From: Planctomycetota bacterium
GTDB lineage: Bacteria > Planctomycetota > B15-G4
DNA: 64,000 bases
Direction of reading: 5' to 3'
NCBI GenBank assembly: GCA_029259715.1
Contig: JAJDEP010000004.1
Coordinates: 46,012-110,011 of the forward strand
Part shown: piece by piece, positions 30,872 through 39,713 of the stretch
Position numbering within the stretch: position 1 is the first letter of the stretch
How the letters are laid out: every line of letters begins with the position of its first letter
Made by a program: the position numbers and the translations under genes
The notes under the pieces: model-generated
What the model saw: only the letters and a program-made list of their open reading frames with translations
Told to the model about the DNA's origin: nothing
The model's database searches: none

Positions 30872-31824
30872 GGCATGGCCTGCCGACGGGTGAGGGCCGT
30901 GCCCAGGATCGCCATGACCACGAGCAGGCCGCCGGCGATGACGGTGGTCTCGACGGGCGGGTCGCGCACGGTGATCGCCAGCAGCCCCGCGAGGCAGGCG
31001 GTCTCGAAGTGGAAGGCGCAGGCCGCCGCCACCGCCGCCAGCAGCCCGAGCAGCAGCCGCCGCAGCGAGCCGGCCTCGAGGCGCCGCGTGGCGAGGGACT
31101 GGGTGCCCACGTTCAACGTGGGCGCCCGGGGCGAGAGGATCATCCCCGGGCCGGCGTGCAGCGTGACGAAGAGGTCGCCCTCGGCGGGCGACAGGTCCGG
31201 CAGCGAGAGGGTCAGCGAACGCTGGGGGCGCACGGGCCGCTCGACGCTCGTGGTGAACTCGCCCCGCCGGACCTCGGCGCGCACCGACGACGTCCCGCCG
31301 TAGAGCAGCAGCGTCCCCACCTGCAGGTCGAAGGGTCCGGCGTCGCCATCCGGGACGACGAAGCGCCATTGGTGACCGTCGTTGGCCGCCGGGCGCGGCA
31401 CCACCGACGAGACCAGGGAGCCGGACACGTTGCGGGGCACGGCCGTGGGCCCGGACACCACCCGCGCCGAGATCTGCAGCACGACGACCAGCACCACCGC
31501 GCCGGCGAGGGCCCCGAGACAACGCCCCAGCCCCCACGACGCCGACGACACGGCGCGCACGGCCACCAGCCCCTCGAAGCCCCCGCGCCGGTCGTTGGCG
31601 GGCAACCCGGCGCCGAGCGGCAAGAGGAACACGGCCGAGAGCGCCACCAGCAGCGTGGTGAAGGCCTCGCCGGCCACCTCGCCGGACGGGATCCCGCGCA
31701 CGAGCAACCCCACACCGGCGCCGGCGACGACGGCGACGAGCAGGTGCCGGCGCGACACCATGCGCAGGCAGGTCGCGAGGCTCACCGCCACGGAGGAGGC
31801 CAGCATGGTCCGCACCGCCCCCAT
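30868..31824 (-). CDS. ABC-2-type permease with a large extracytoplasmic domain
   Basis: A 318-residue membrane protein whose ATG overlaps the stop of the ATPase gene (TGATG). Hydrophobic segments lie at about 28-46, 55-76, 100-122, 253-277 and 286-306. Between the third and fourth is a roughly 130-residue polar, beta-like region (WRFVVPDGDAGPFDLQVG, LSLPDLSPAEGDLFVTLHAG), unusual for ABC-2 exporters, where loops are short. The adjacent ATPase gives the functional call; by sequence alone the family is not certain. The export substrate is unknown, but the operon context points to an envelope glycan or lipid. Confidence 0.75.
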   Translation of the reverse strand: MGAVRTMLASSVAVSLATCLRMVSRRHLLVAVVAGAGVGLLVRGIPSGEVAGEAFTTLLVALSAVFLLPLGAGLPANDRRGGFEGLVAVRAVSSASWGLGRCLGALAGAVVLVVVLQISARVVSGPTAVPRNVSGSLVSSVVPRPAANDGHQWRFVVPDGDAGPFDLQVGTLLLYGGTSSVRAEVRRGEFTTSVERPVRPQRSLTLSLPDLSPAEGDLFVTLHAGPGMILSPRAPTLNVGTQSLATRRLEAGSLRRLLLGLLAAVAAACAFHFETACLAGLLAITVRDPPVETTVIAGGLLVVMAILGTALTRRQAMP

Positions 31825-32555
31825 CACGGGCTCTCCGTGGGCGCGCCGAGCAGCTGCACCAGGCCGTCGCGGCCGCGGGCGTCGGCCAGCAACGCCTCGG
31901 CGGTGCCGGTGCGCACCACGCGCCCCTCGCGCAGCACGGTCAGGTGCGTGCACAGGCTGGCGATGTCCTCGATGCGATGGGACGTGAGCACGATGGCGGC
32001 GCCGGCCTCGCGGCGCTGCTTGAGGTCCTCGGTCAGGTCGTGGATGACGAGCGAGTCGAGCGCCGAGAAGGGCTCGTCGAGCAGCAGCAGCGGCGGGTCG
32101 TCGAGCAGCGCCTGGGCCAGCACGACGCGCCGCGCCTGGCCCATGGAGAGAGTCGAGAAGCGGCGGTCGAGCAGGTCGCTGATGCCCGTGAGCCCGGCGA
32201 CGCGGCCGATGCGGTCGTGGATGCCCTTGAGCGATGTGAGCGCGGCCAGCTCGCGCAGCGCTCCCAACACGGTGAGGTGGGCCGGCCAGCGCAAGGTCTC
32301 GGGCACGTAGCCGGTGGCGGCCCGGGCCGCGCGACTGCCGACGGCGTGGCCCGCCACGGCCACCTCGCCGGTGCGTGGCAGGGCCAGCCCGGCGAGAATG
32401 CGCAGCAGCGTCGACTTCCCGGACCCGTTGGGGCCTACGAGGCCGAGACATTCGCCTCCCGATACCTCCACGTCCACGCCGACCAGGGAGGTCAGGCGAT
32501 GCCCGGGGAAGCGCCGGTACGCGTGGCTGAGTTTTCGCGCGACCAGCAACGCCAT
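31824..32555 (-). CDS. ABC transporter ATP-binding protein
   Basis: A 243-residue ATPase with Walker A GPNGSGKST (about 41-49), Q-loop region GYVPETLRW, signature LSMGQARRV, Walker B LLLLDEPFSALDS and the switch His in LTSHRIEDIA. The signature reads LSMGQ rather than LSGGQ, a common variant. It is the first gene of the minus-strand envelope operon, energising the coupled permease. The 35 bases between its ATG and the divergent FHA gene must hold both translation starts, leaving little room for promoters outside coding sequence. Confidence 0.96.
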   Translation of the reverse strand: MALLVARKLSHAYRRFPGHRLTSLVGVDVEVSGGECLGLVGPNGSGKSTLLRILAGLALPRTGEVAVAGHAVGSRAARAATGYVPETLRWPAHLTVLGALRELAALTSLKGIHDRIGRVAGLTGISDLLDRRFSTLSMGQARRVVLAQALLDDPPLLLLDEPFSALDSLVIHDLTEDLKQRREAGAAIVLTSHRIEDIASLCTHLTVLREGRVVRTGTAEALLADARGRDGLVQLLGAPTESP

Positions 32556-32590
32556 CCCGGGCAGTCTACCCGTGCGGTAAGGTGCGGCGT

Positions 32591-33205
32591 ATGTGGCGCT
32601 TGGTCACGGCGAAGGGGAAGAGCATCGTCGTCCGTCGACTTCCGGCGCAGGTCGGGTCCGATCGGGGCGGGGATGTGGTCCTGCCGCATGCATCCATCGC
32701 CCCTCGGCATGCCCGGCTCACCCAGGACGGGCCCGGCAGCCTGATGGTCGAGGCCCTCGACGAGGCCGTGGTGGGCGTGGGCGGCAAGCGCGTCCGCCGG
32801 GGCCGGCTGACCGACGGCACGGTGCTGGTCCTGGGCACGGTGCGCCTGACGGTCCAGGCTCCCTCGGCGGCGAACGCCGGCGGCAAGGCGCCCCTCCCGG
32901 ACGCTGCGGCGGCCCCGACCCGCCGGCCGGCCCGGCCTCCGGCGCAGGGCCGCACCACCCCCCGCCGCACCGCGCAGGGCACGAGTGCGCCGCGGGGAAG
33001 ATCCCGGCGGTCCGCCGCGGGCCCCCAACGGTCACGACCGGCGGGCGTGCCGCTGCGATCGGCCCGACACGACGAAGGTGCCGAAGGCTGGACGGGAACC
33101 GACCTGTCGCAAGTCTCGGCATCGATGCGTCTGCTGATCTATGCCGGGCTGGCCGTCCTCGGCGGATCGGTGATCTGGGGCCTGATGGTCCTCGTCGGCG
33201 GCTGA
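32591..33205 (+). CDS. FHA-domain protein with C-terminal membrane anchor
   Basis: A 204-residue protein with an N-terminal forkhead-associated domain (about 1-92): VGSDRGGDVVLPHASIAPRHARL carries the phosphothreonine-binding Ser35 and His40. A Pro/Arg/Ala-rich basic linker (95-160) leads to a single TM helix (about 179-200) at the extreme C-terminus. FHA domains read Thr phosphorylation by Ser/Thr kinases such as the one at 60976-63849. The ATG at 32591, with AAGG shortly upstream, is preferred to a GTG nine bases earlier. The Arg-rich linker may contact membrane or nucleic acid; this is inference. Confidence 0.8.
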   Translation: MWRLVTAKGKSIVVRRLPAQVGSDRGGDVVLPHASIAPRHARLTQDGPGSLMVEALDEAVVGVGGKRVRRGRLTDGTVLVLGTVRLTVQAPSAANAGGKAPLPDAAAAPTRRPARPPAQGRTTPRRTAQGTSAPRGRSRRSAAGPQRSRPAGVPLRSARHDEGAEGWTGTDLSQVSASMRLLIYAGLAVLGGSVIWGLMVLVGG

Positions 33206-33309
33206 CGGCGCCGCTCCCCCGCCCGCGCTAACATGCTCCCCACCCGATCTCGTTCAGCCTCACCCCAACGAGCCGCGCCCTCCGAGCACTGCCCCTTCAG
33301 GCCTCACCC

Positions 33310-34596
33310 ATGAAGTCCCTCGCACTGCTGACCCTCGGGCTGACCACGCTCGTCTCGCCTGCCCTCGACGAGAGCGACCTCGCGCGCCCTCACTGGAAGT
33401 TCGACGGGCGCGATTCGAGCGAGGGCTTCGCCGCGGCGGCCGCCGGCGCCGACGACGTCGACGCCGATGGCTTCGCCGACGTGATCATCGGCGCCCCCGA
33501 GGCCCTCGAGGGACGCGGCATGGCCCGCGTCTTCTCGGGACGCGAAGGCAGCCAGTTGCTCGAGCTGCAGGGCGCCTCGGACGGCGACCGCTTCGGCGCC
33601 TCGGTGGCGGCTGCCGGCGATGTCGACAACGACGGCTTCGGCGATGTCGTCGTGGGAGCGCCGGGCAACGACGAACGCCCCGGCGCCGCCTATGTCTACT
33701 CGGGCAAGACCGGTGCCTTGCTGCTGACCTTCACGGGCGGGCAGCCGGGCGAACGCTTCGGCCACGCCGTGAGCGGGCTCGGCGACGTCAACGGTGACGG
33801 CAGCAGCGACATCGTGGTGGGCGCGCCCTCCGCCGCCCGCAAGAAGGATCCGGACGTCGGCCGCTTCGCCGTCTACTCCGGCAAGGACGGCGAGGAGCTC
33901 TGGTCGGTGACCGGCAAGCGTCCCGGCGCGCGCCTGGGCTGGTCGGTGGCCAATGCCGGTGACGCCAACAACGACAGCTTCGCCGACGTCCTCGTCGGCG
34001 CGCCCCACGGCGGCAAGAAGAAGACCACCAACGAGGGCGCCGCCTACCTGTACAACGGCAAGAAGGGCAAGCTCATGGAGACCTTCGTCGGCGCGGCCGA
34101 CGACGATCGCTTCGGTTGGACCGTGCGCGGCGCCGGGGACGCCACCGGCGACGGCGCCTCCGACCTGCTCATCGGCAGCCATGGATCGAAGGGCTACGCC
34201 CGCCTGTACGACGGCAAGAAGGGCAAGCTGTTGCAGGACTTCGTCGGGGTCGACGAGGGCGGATTCTTCGGCGCGACGCTGGGCGGCGCCCTGCCCGGCC
34301 GCCCGGCCTTCGACTTCGACGCCGACGGCCTGGCCGACGTGATCATCGGCGCCCCGGGCAGCAGCGACGCGGTCGACGCGCCCGAGCGCCCCGTGCCGAC
34401 GGTGCGCATCTACTCCGGCAAGACCGGTGATCTGCTCACCAAGGTCGAGGGCCTGACACCCGCCGACCACTTCGGCGGGGCCCTCGCCGGCGCCGGCGAC
34501 GTCAACAACGACGGCTTCGACGACGTGCTGGTGGGCGACGACGGCTTCGGCGGTCGCAAGGGTTGGGCCCGGGTCTACCTCGGCGGCTCGCCGTAG
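33310..34596 (+). CDS. Secreted FG-GAP (integrin-alpha-like) beta-propeller protein
   Basis: A 428-residue protein with a signal peptide (MKSLALLTLGLTTLVSPA). Seven repeats of about 60 residues follow, each with a calcium-binding DxDxDGxxD core: DVDADGFAD, DVDNDGFGD, DVNGDGSSD, DANNDSFAD, DATGDGASD, DFDADGLAD and DVNNDGFDD, usually followed by VIIGAP or VLVGAP. Lys-rich strands (YNGKKGKL, YDGKKGKL) alternate between blades. This forms a closed seven-bladed calcium propeller and nothing else, so it is probably a cell-surface adhesion or ligand-binding protein. It ends three bases before a convergent glycosyltransferase gene. Confidence 0.93.
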   Translation: MKSLALLTLGLTTLVSPALDESDLARPHWKFDGRDSSEGFAAAAAGADDVDADGFADVIIGAPEALEGRGMARVFSGREGSQLLELQGASDGDRFGASVAAAGDVDNDGFGDVVVGAPGNDERPGAAYVYSGKTGALLLTFTGGQPGERFGHAVSGLGDVNGDGSSDIVVGAPSAARKKDPDVGRFAVYSGKDGEELWSVTGKRPGARLGWSVANAGDANNDSFADVLVGAPHGGKKKTTNEGAAYLYNGKKGKLMETFVGAADDDRFGWTVRGAGDATGDGASDLLIGSHGSKGYARLYDGKKGKLLQDFVGVDEGGFFGATLGGALPGRPAFDFDADGLADVIIGAPGSSDAVDAPERPVPTVRIYSGKTGDLLTKVEGLTPADHFGGALAGAGDVNNDGFDDVLVGDDGFGGRKGWARVYLGGSP

Positions 34597-34599
34597 GGC

Positions 34600-35700
34600 T
34601 CAGCCGGCCGCGGCCGCCCAGACCTGTTCGAGCGTCTCGGCCGATCGGTCCCACGACCAGCGCGCGGCCGCTGTCCGGCCGGCGACGATGAGCTCGTCGC
34701 GAGCGTCTCCCCGCAACACGGCCGCGGCCAACGCGGCCCCGAAGGCCCACGCGTCGCCCGGAGCCACCAGTCGCCCGCCCGGCCCCACCACTTCGGGCAG
34801 GGCCCCGGCGTCGACGGCCACCACCGGGATGCCGCGCGCCTGGGCATCGACCACCGGGATCGAGAAGCCCTCGTCGCGGCCGGCGACGGCGAGGGCGTCG
34901 GCCCCGGCCAGCACCACATCCAGTTCGGCTTCCGTGAGCAGCCCCACCACGCGCACGTGATCGGCCAGGCCCATGGACGCCGCCCGGCGCAGCAGCGGCA
35001 GGGTGCGCTGGGCATCGGCGCGCCCGGCGAACACGAGCCCGAGGTCGTCGGCCCCCTGGGCGTGGGCCGCCGCCAGCGCCGCCAGCAGGTGTCCCGGCGC
35101 CTTGTGCGGCCGCACCGGACCGAGGGCCAGGACATAGCGTCGGTTCAGGTCGGCCCGCCGCCGGAAGGCGCCCATGTCGAGGGCATCGATGGGTCCGCCC
35201 AGGGACGGCGTGGGTGCATTGGGCACGACCACGATGCGGTCGGCGCCGGCGAGTCCCCGAGCGATGAGCCCGTCCGCCGTGCTGCGCGACACGGTGACGA
35301 TGCGCGCGGCCCGCGCCAGGTTGCCGACCAGCCGCCGCGACGCCCACAGGCGCCGCAGTGGGGACGCCCGCTCGTCGAGGAAGCGCAGGTCGTGCAGCGT
35401 GAGCACGACGGGCCCGCCGGTCACCCGCGGCAGGGGCAGGGCTCCCGCGTGGAGCAAGGCGGCGTCGCACTCGCGCATCGCGGCGTCCAGGCGACGGCCG
35501 GCCAGAGCCCGGCGCACCGGCGTCGTCGCCCCGGCGAAGGGCCGCACGGCGAGTCCCTCCAGCGCATCGACGTCCGGTCGCACGAGGTGTACGACCTCCA
35601 TGGCGCCGCGGCGGGCGTGCGCGGCGCCCAGGGCCTGCAGCCGGGTGGACGCCCCGGACGGCTGTCCATCGAGCATGGTCGCGTCGACGAGCACCCTCAC
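34600..35700 (-). CDS. Glycosyltransferase family 4
   Basis: A 366-residue GT-B fold protein. The N-terminal half has VLVDATMLDGQPSGASTRL and HDLRFLDER; the nucleotide-sugar half has YVLALGPVRPHKAPGHLLAAL, VRVVGLLTEAEL and the family motif DEGFSIPVVDAQARGIPVVA. The second acid of the usual EX7E motif is Asp instead of Glu. The GTG start overlaps the stop of the upstream GT4 gene (GTGA). Last gene of the polysaccharide cluster beginning at 42436. Sugar specificity unknown. Confidence 0.92.
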   Translation of the reverse strand: MRVLVDATMLDGQPSGASTRLQALGAAHARRGAMEVVHLVRPDVDALEGLAVRPFAGATTPVRRALAGRRLDAAMRECDAALLHAGALPLPRVTGGPVVLTLHDLRFLDERASPLRRLWASRRLVGNLARAARIVTVSRSTADGLIARGLAGADRIVVVPNAPTPSLGGPIDALDMGAFRRRADLNRRYVLALGPVRPHKAPGHLLAALAAAHAQGADDLGLVFAGRADAQRTLPLLRRAASMGLADHVRVVGLLTEAELDVVLAGADALAVAGRDEGFSIPVVDAQARGIPVVAVDAGALPEVVGPGGRLVAPGDAWAFGAALAAAVLRGDARDELIVAGRTAAARWSWDRSAETLEQVWAAAAG

Positions 35701-36869
35701 CGCAACGCCCCGCCCCGCACCGCGCTCCACACCGCGCGGGTGGCCGCGGCCATCGCCGCCGCCGACCGCTGCTCGGCGAGTCGTCGCCCGTCCGCCACCG
35801 CCGCCTCGCGGCGTCCCGTGTCCGTCAACGCGGTGGCGAGCATGGCCGCCAGGCTGGACGGATGGTCGACGTCGCGACCGGCATCGAAACGCATCGCGGC
35901 GCTCCCGCCCGCCTCCTCGACCACGCCGTCGCGGCTCGCCAGCACCGGCACGCCGCAGGCCATGGCCTCCAACACCGGCAGGCCGAAGCCCTCGTGACGC
36001 GACGTCGACAGCACCAGGTCGGCGCCGCGGTAGAGGCGCACGAGATCGTCGTCACCGACAAAGCCGGGACGCTGCACACGCGCGTCGCCGGCGACGCGTT
36101 CAGCGAGGGCCGGGGCGGCGTCGCCGTCGGGTCCCACGCAGACCAGGTGCCGGTCGCGGCGCACGCCCGGGTCGAGGGCGGCCATGGCGGCGACCGCGAG
36201 CGCCACGTTCTTCTTGCGGCGCAACCGGCCCACCACGAGCACGTATCCCGCTCCCTTTGGGCCCAGCCCCCTTGAGCCCAGCCCCTCGAGGCCGAGGCGG
36301 GCCGCCGTCTCGGCGGGCAGGCCGCGGGCGTCCGCGGGACCGGGCGAGAAGCGCGGGTCGACGCCGTGGGGCACGACGTGGGCGCGGTCGGCGCACCCGG
36401 GGTGACGCGCCACGAGTCGCCGGCGGGTCCGCTCCGAGACGCAGCACAGCGCAGCCGCCCGCCGCGCCGCCCACTGGGTGCGCAAGTGATGTCGGGCGCG
36501 GGCGCCTCCGCTCAGGTCGTCCTCGTCCCACGCGGGCAGCTCGTGCACGGTGACGACCACGGGACACGGAGCGCGCACGGGCAGGGCCACCACGGGTGCG
36601 TGGAGCAGGTCGGCGCCCCACGCCCGCAGCGTGCGCGGCACGATCGTCTCGCGCCACAGCGCGGTGGGCTGCCGGGAGGCGCCGGCCTGCTCCACCTGCG
36701 ACGACGACGGGAGCGACGCCAAGAGCGAGTCCGGCAGCGCGCCGTCCGACAAGAGCAGCAGGTCGTCGTCGGCGCCGGCGATCAGCGCGCCGAGCAGGGT
36801 GGCCGCCGCCCGCTCCACGCCGGTGGGCTCGGGCCGGGCGAGCACGCTGGCGTCGAAGGCGATGCGCAC
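35697..36869 (-). CDS. Glycosyltransferase family 4
   Basis: A 390-residue GT-B enzyme starting at the GTG of VRIAFDASVLARPEPTGVER, 11 bases after the DUF3604 stop. Motifs are VVTVHELPAW, VVPHGVDPRFSPG, VGRLRRKKNVALAVAAM and the complete EX7E in RHEGFGLPVLEAMACGVPVLA. Between the two domains is a small Gly/Leu/Lys repeat (GLEGLGSRGLGPKGAG), probably an inserted loop. It is followed by a coupled GT4. Confidence 0.93.
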   Translation of the reverse strand: MRIAFDASVLARPEPTGVERAAATLLGALIAGADDDLLLLSDGALPDSLLASLPSSSQVEQAGASRQPTALWRETIVPRTLRAWGADLLHAPVVALPVRAPCPVVVTVHELPAWDEDDLSGGARARHHLRTQWAARRAAALCCVSERTRRRLVARHPGCADRAHVVPHGVDPRFSPGPADARGLPAETAARLGLEGLGSRGLGPKGAGYVLVVGRLRRKKNVALAVAAMAALDPGVRRDRHLVCVGPDGDAAPALAERVAGDARVQRPGFVGDDDLVRLYRGADLVLSTSRHEGFGLPVLEAMACGVPVLASRDGVVEEAGGSAAMRFDAGRDVDHPSSLAAMLATALTDTGRREAAVADGRRLAEQRSAAAMAAATRAVWSAVRGGALR

Positions 36870-36879
36870 CGTCGGGCCG

Positions 36880-39693
36880 TCAGCGATCGTCCGGGGCGGC
36901 CGCGCCGTCGCCGGCCGCGCCGTCGCCGCCCTTCGCGTCGTGCGCACCCTCGACCGCGGACGGCCGGGACACTTTCTTGACGGCCATCTCACCGTGGCGC
37001 GCGACCCAGTCCTGCTCCAGCGGGCCGTGACGCCCCATGGCCGCCGCACCGCTCAATCCGTCGGATCCATCCCAGTGCGCCGCGTCGGGCGCCAACCGGA
37101 CCGGGCTGCTCCACGCCAGCTCGTCACCCGCGAGGACGACCCGCGCGTAGGCGTAACGCGACCGATCGGCGGGGACGTCCAGAGCGAACTCCACCGTCGC
37201 GCGGTCACCCGTGAGCAGCCGACTCTCTGACACGGCGCCGTCCACGATCAGGTCGAGGCGCTCGAGGGCGCGCCCCCGCCCGTCGACCTCCACGCGGAAA
37301 GTGCCCGGTCCGGCCGCGCCCACGGCGGACGTACCCATGGGCACACCGTTCCACTCGGCCCACAGCGCAACGCGCACCGTGGACCCGAAGGTGCGGCGTT
37401 CCTTCAGCGCGTCGAAAATACCGTCGCGGGTGAAGGCGCTCACCCAGGCGCCGGCGAAGGCGCCGTCCGACGATTGGTGGTCGCTCGAGGCGATCAGGCC
37501 GAAGTGCAGGTCGCGGTCGAGGTGCGGCCGCACGTGGTACCACGGCACGAGGTTGGGGATGACCCGGTCCTCACCGAAGGCCTCCGACGAACCGCGGTAA
37601 CCCTGGAACACCTCCACCACGCGGTCGAGGTCGGGATCGAAGCCGCCCCACCGGAAGCGCACGTCCGCGCCGCTGGCCATGCCCGCCGGCGTGTGCGGGA
37701 TGGTGATCACGTCGTGAGCGTGGAAGTACGGGGCCAGCACGTCGTCGTCGCCGGTGACGCCCTGGTCGCGCCCCTCCACGTGGTACCCGGGATACGCAAT
37801 CAGGGGCAGGTCGCCGCCGCGGGCGATGACGTTGCGGTGGCCGGTCTCCGCGGACGACCGCTCGTAGGCGCGCAGGTTGACCATGCGCCCCGGCAGGTCG
37901 AAGGCGTCGACGAGGGTCGCCGTGCGCCACCAGTCGTAGGCGGTCATGTGCTCGAAGTGGTCGGTGACCGCGAGGAATTGGAGCGGCCCCGCGTCGTAGG
38001 CGTAGCGGAACGCGTCGCTCACCGAGCCGTCCCAGTTCATCGAACAGCGGGAGATGTCGGTGTGCCGATGCAGGTCGCCGAAGGCGAGGCGCAGCGTCTC
38101 GCCCCCGGGACCGGGGCGCGTGACGTCGAGGGGCGCATCAGCAGGGCTCGCCGCGCGCAACGCGGGCAGCGGACGCCAGTCTCCCACCGGGAGCGGGCCG
38201 GTGGGCGCCCCCTTCATGAGGCGATGGGCGCTGACCCGAGTGGGCTCCTCCGTGACGGGTTGCCACCACCACAGCAGGTTCTGGCGCACCTTCTCGGGGT
38301 CATCCCCGTCGTCCGCCCCGAGCGCTTCGATGCGCACCTTGCTGAGCTGCTTGCGACCGTCGCCCACCACCGCGAAGGCCACGCCGCCGCGGGGCAGCCG
38401 ACCCAACGCCGCCGGCGCGTCGAGGCGGCCCGCGCTCTCCTCGATGATCATGCGGTGGCCGCCGGGCAGCAACCAACCGCGCTGGTCGCAGCGGGTCACG
38501 AAGGTGAACCACACCGTGGCGCGCCAACCCTTGCCGCCGCCCGTGTCGGTCATGCGCGCCTGGAATTCCTCGCTGGTCGGATCGTCGAATTCGTCCGGCA
38601 GCGGCATGCCGCGGAAGAGCAGGACCAGGTTGCCGGTGCCGTCGACCATGAGGCGCGGCTGGTCGACGTTGTTGCGCAGACCGGGGCTCATGCCGGCCAT
38701 CACATCGTGCGCCACGGGCGCGACCCGCTCGCCCTCCACCGCCACCACCTCGAGGGTGCGGTTCATGTGCAGCGCGACCTCGAGCTTGTTCACCGAACCC
38801 TCACGGCCCCAGTCCTCGGGCCCCACGTCGTAGGCGACGTACAACCGGTCGCCGTGAGCCGCCACCGAGGGGTGGCCTTCGGCGCGGGGGCTGTCGGTGA
38901 CGCGATGGCGCGCCGCCACGGTCACGCGGCCGTCGGCGCCGAGGGTGAGGCGCGCGAGGAGCACGTCGTAGTCGCCGTCCACCGCGGCGTCCCACACCAC
39001 CGCGAAGGCGCCCGGCCCGGAGGCCACGGCCGACGGCGACCAATTGGAGCGGGCCTGGTGGCTCACCTCTGCCGCGGGGCCCCAGTCGCCGCCGGGCGGC
39101 CGACCGCGGGCCATCAAGCGCAGGCCGCCCTCGCCCCCCGTGGCCGGCAGGCCACCGATCTGTGTCCAGACCAGCAGCAGCCCACCCCGGTCGTCGGCCA
39201 CGAGCACGGGCCGCACCGCATTGGCTCCGGGCACGTCGACGACACGTGTCACCACGCCGGGCACGCCTGGCCCGGTGGCCTGCGCCTCCGGCGTGAAGGT
39301 CAGGCCGTCGATGACGAAGCGACCGTCACGCTGTTCCGACCACAACAGGTGCAACACCTCGTCGGTGTCGGCCGCCAGGGCGGTGCCGAGCACGCGACCC
39401 GTCGTCGTGTGGGCGATGGTCTCGGCCACGTCCTCCTGCTCGCCCGACGGACCGACCTCGAGCGGACGCACGACCAGCCGCGTCTCGGTGCCGCGCCACT
39501 CCTCGTGGGCGATCCACGTGCCACCGGACGACCGCGAGGCCACCGACGGGTGGTCCTGCGCGAAGCGGTGCCCCAGCGGGCTGGCGGCCTCGCCGCCGCA
39601 GGCCGACATGAGCAGCGCCATGAGCGCGAGCAGCACGCCATGCAGGCCGTGCGACGCGCGGGCGGGAAGGTCTGGGTACGGACGAGACGTCAT
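36880..39693 (-). CDS. DUF3604 lipoprotein (PHP-like metal hydrolase) in a polysaccharide cluster
   Basis: A 937-residue protein with a lipoprotein signal ending in LLMSAC (Cys32). Residues about 50-500 are repeated beta strands suggestive of a propeller (HPSVASRSSGGTWIAHEEW, HPSVAAHGDRLYVAYDVG). The DUF3604/PHP-like domain begins near 535 with FGDLHRHTDISRCS, then AVTDHFEHMTAYDW, IPHTPAGM and IASSDHQSSDGAFAGAW, giving His/Asp clusters for a di- or trinuclear metal site. The C-terminus is a beta domain plus a basic, Ala/Gly-rich tail. It lies 20 bases after one GT4 gene and 10 before another, so a glycan-linked phosphoester or modification role is plausible, though the family has no established activity. 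Confidence 0.85.
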   Translation of the reverse strand: MTSRPYPDLPARASHGLHGVLLALMALLMSACGGEAASPLGHRFAQDHPSVASRSSGGTWIAHEEWRGTETRLVVRPLEVGPSGEQEDVAETIAHTTTGRVLGTALAADTDEVLHLLWSEQRDGRFVIDGLTFTPEAQATGPGVPGVVTRVVDVPGANAVRPVLVADDRGGLLLVWTQIGGLPATGGEGGLRLMARGRPPGGDWGPAAEVSHQARSNWSPSAVASGPGAFAVVWDAAVDGDYDVLLARLTLGADGRVTVAARHRVTDSPRAEGHPSVAAHGDRLYVAYDVGPEDWGREGSVNKLEVALHMNRTLEVVAVEGERVAPVAHDVMAGMSPGLRNNVDQPRLMVDGTGNLVLLFRGMPLPDEFDDPTSEEFQARMTDTGGGKGWRATVWFTFVTRCDQRGWLLPGGHRMIIEESAGRLDAPAALGRLPRGGVAFAVVGDGRKQLSKVRIEALGADDGDDPEKVRQNLLWWWQPVTEEPTRVSAHRLMKGAPTGPLPVGDWRPLPALRAASPADAPLDVTRPGPGGETLRLAFGDLHRHTDISRCSMNWDGSVSDAFRYAYDAGPLQFLAVTDHFEHMTAYDWWRTATLVDAFDLPGRMVNLRAYERSSAETGHRNVIARGGDLPLIAYPGYHVEGRDQGVTGDDDVLAPYFHAHDVITIPHTPAGMASGADVRFRWGGFDPDLDRVVEVFQGYRGSSEAFGEDRVIPNLVPWYHVRPHLDRDLHFGLIASSDHQSSDGAFAGAWVSAFTRDGIFDALKERRTFGSTVRVALWAEWNGVPMGTSAVGAAGPGTFRVEVDGRGRALERLDLIVDGAVSESRLLTGDRATVEFALDVPADRSRYAYARVVLAGDELAWSSPVRLAPDAAHWDGSDGLSGAAAMGRHGPLEQDWVARHGEMAVKKVSRPSAVEGAHDAKGGDGAAGDGAAAPDDR

Positions 39694-39713
39694 GGAGGCT
39701 TCGCGAGGATACG

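Noticed and set aside
36241..36300. Short direct repeat (GGGCCCAGCCCCCTTGAGCCC) as a possible mobile or regulatory repeat
   Set aside because: It is inside the GT4 coding frame and translates to a small Gly/Leu/Lys loop repeat.
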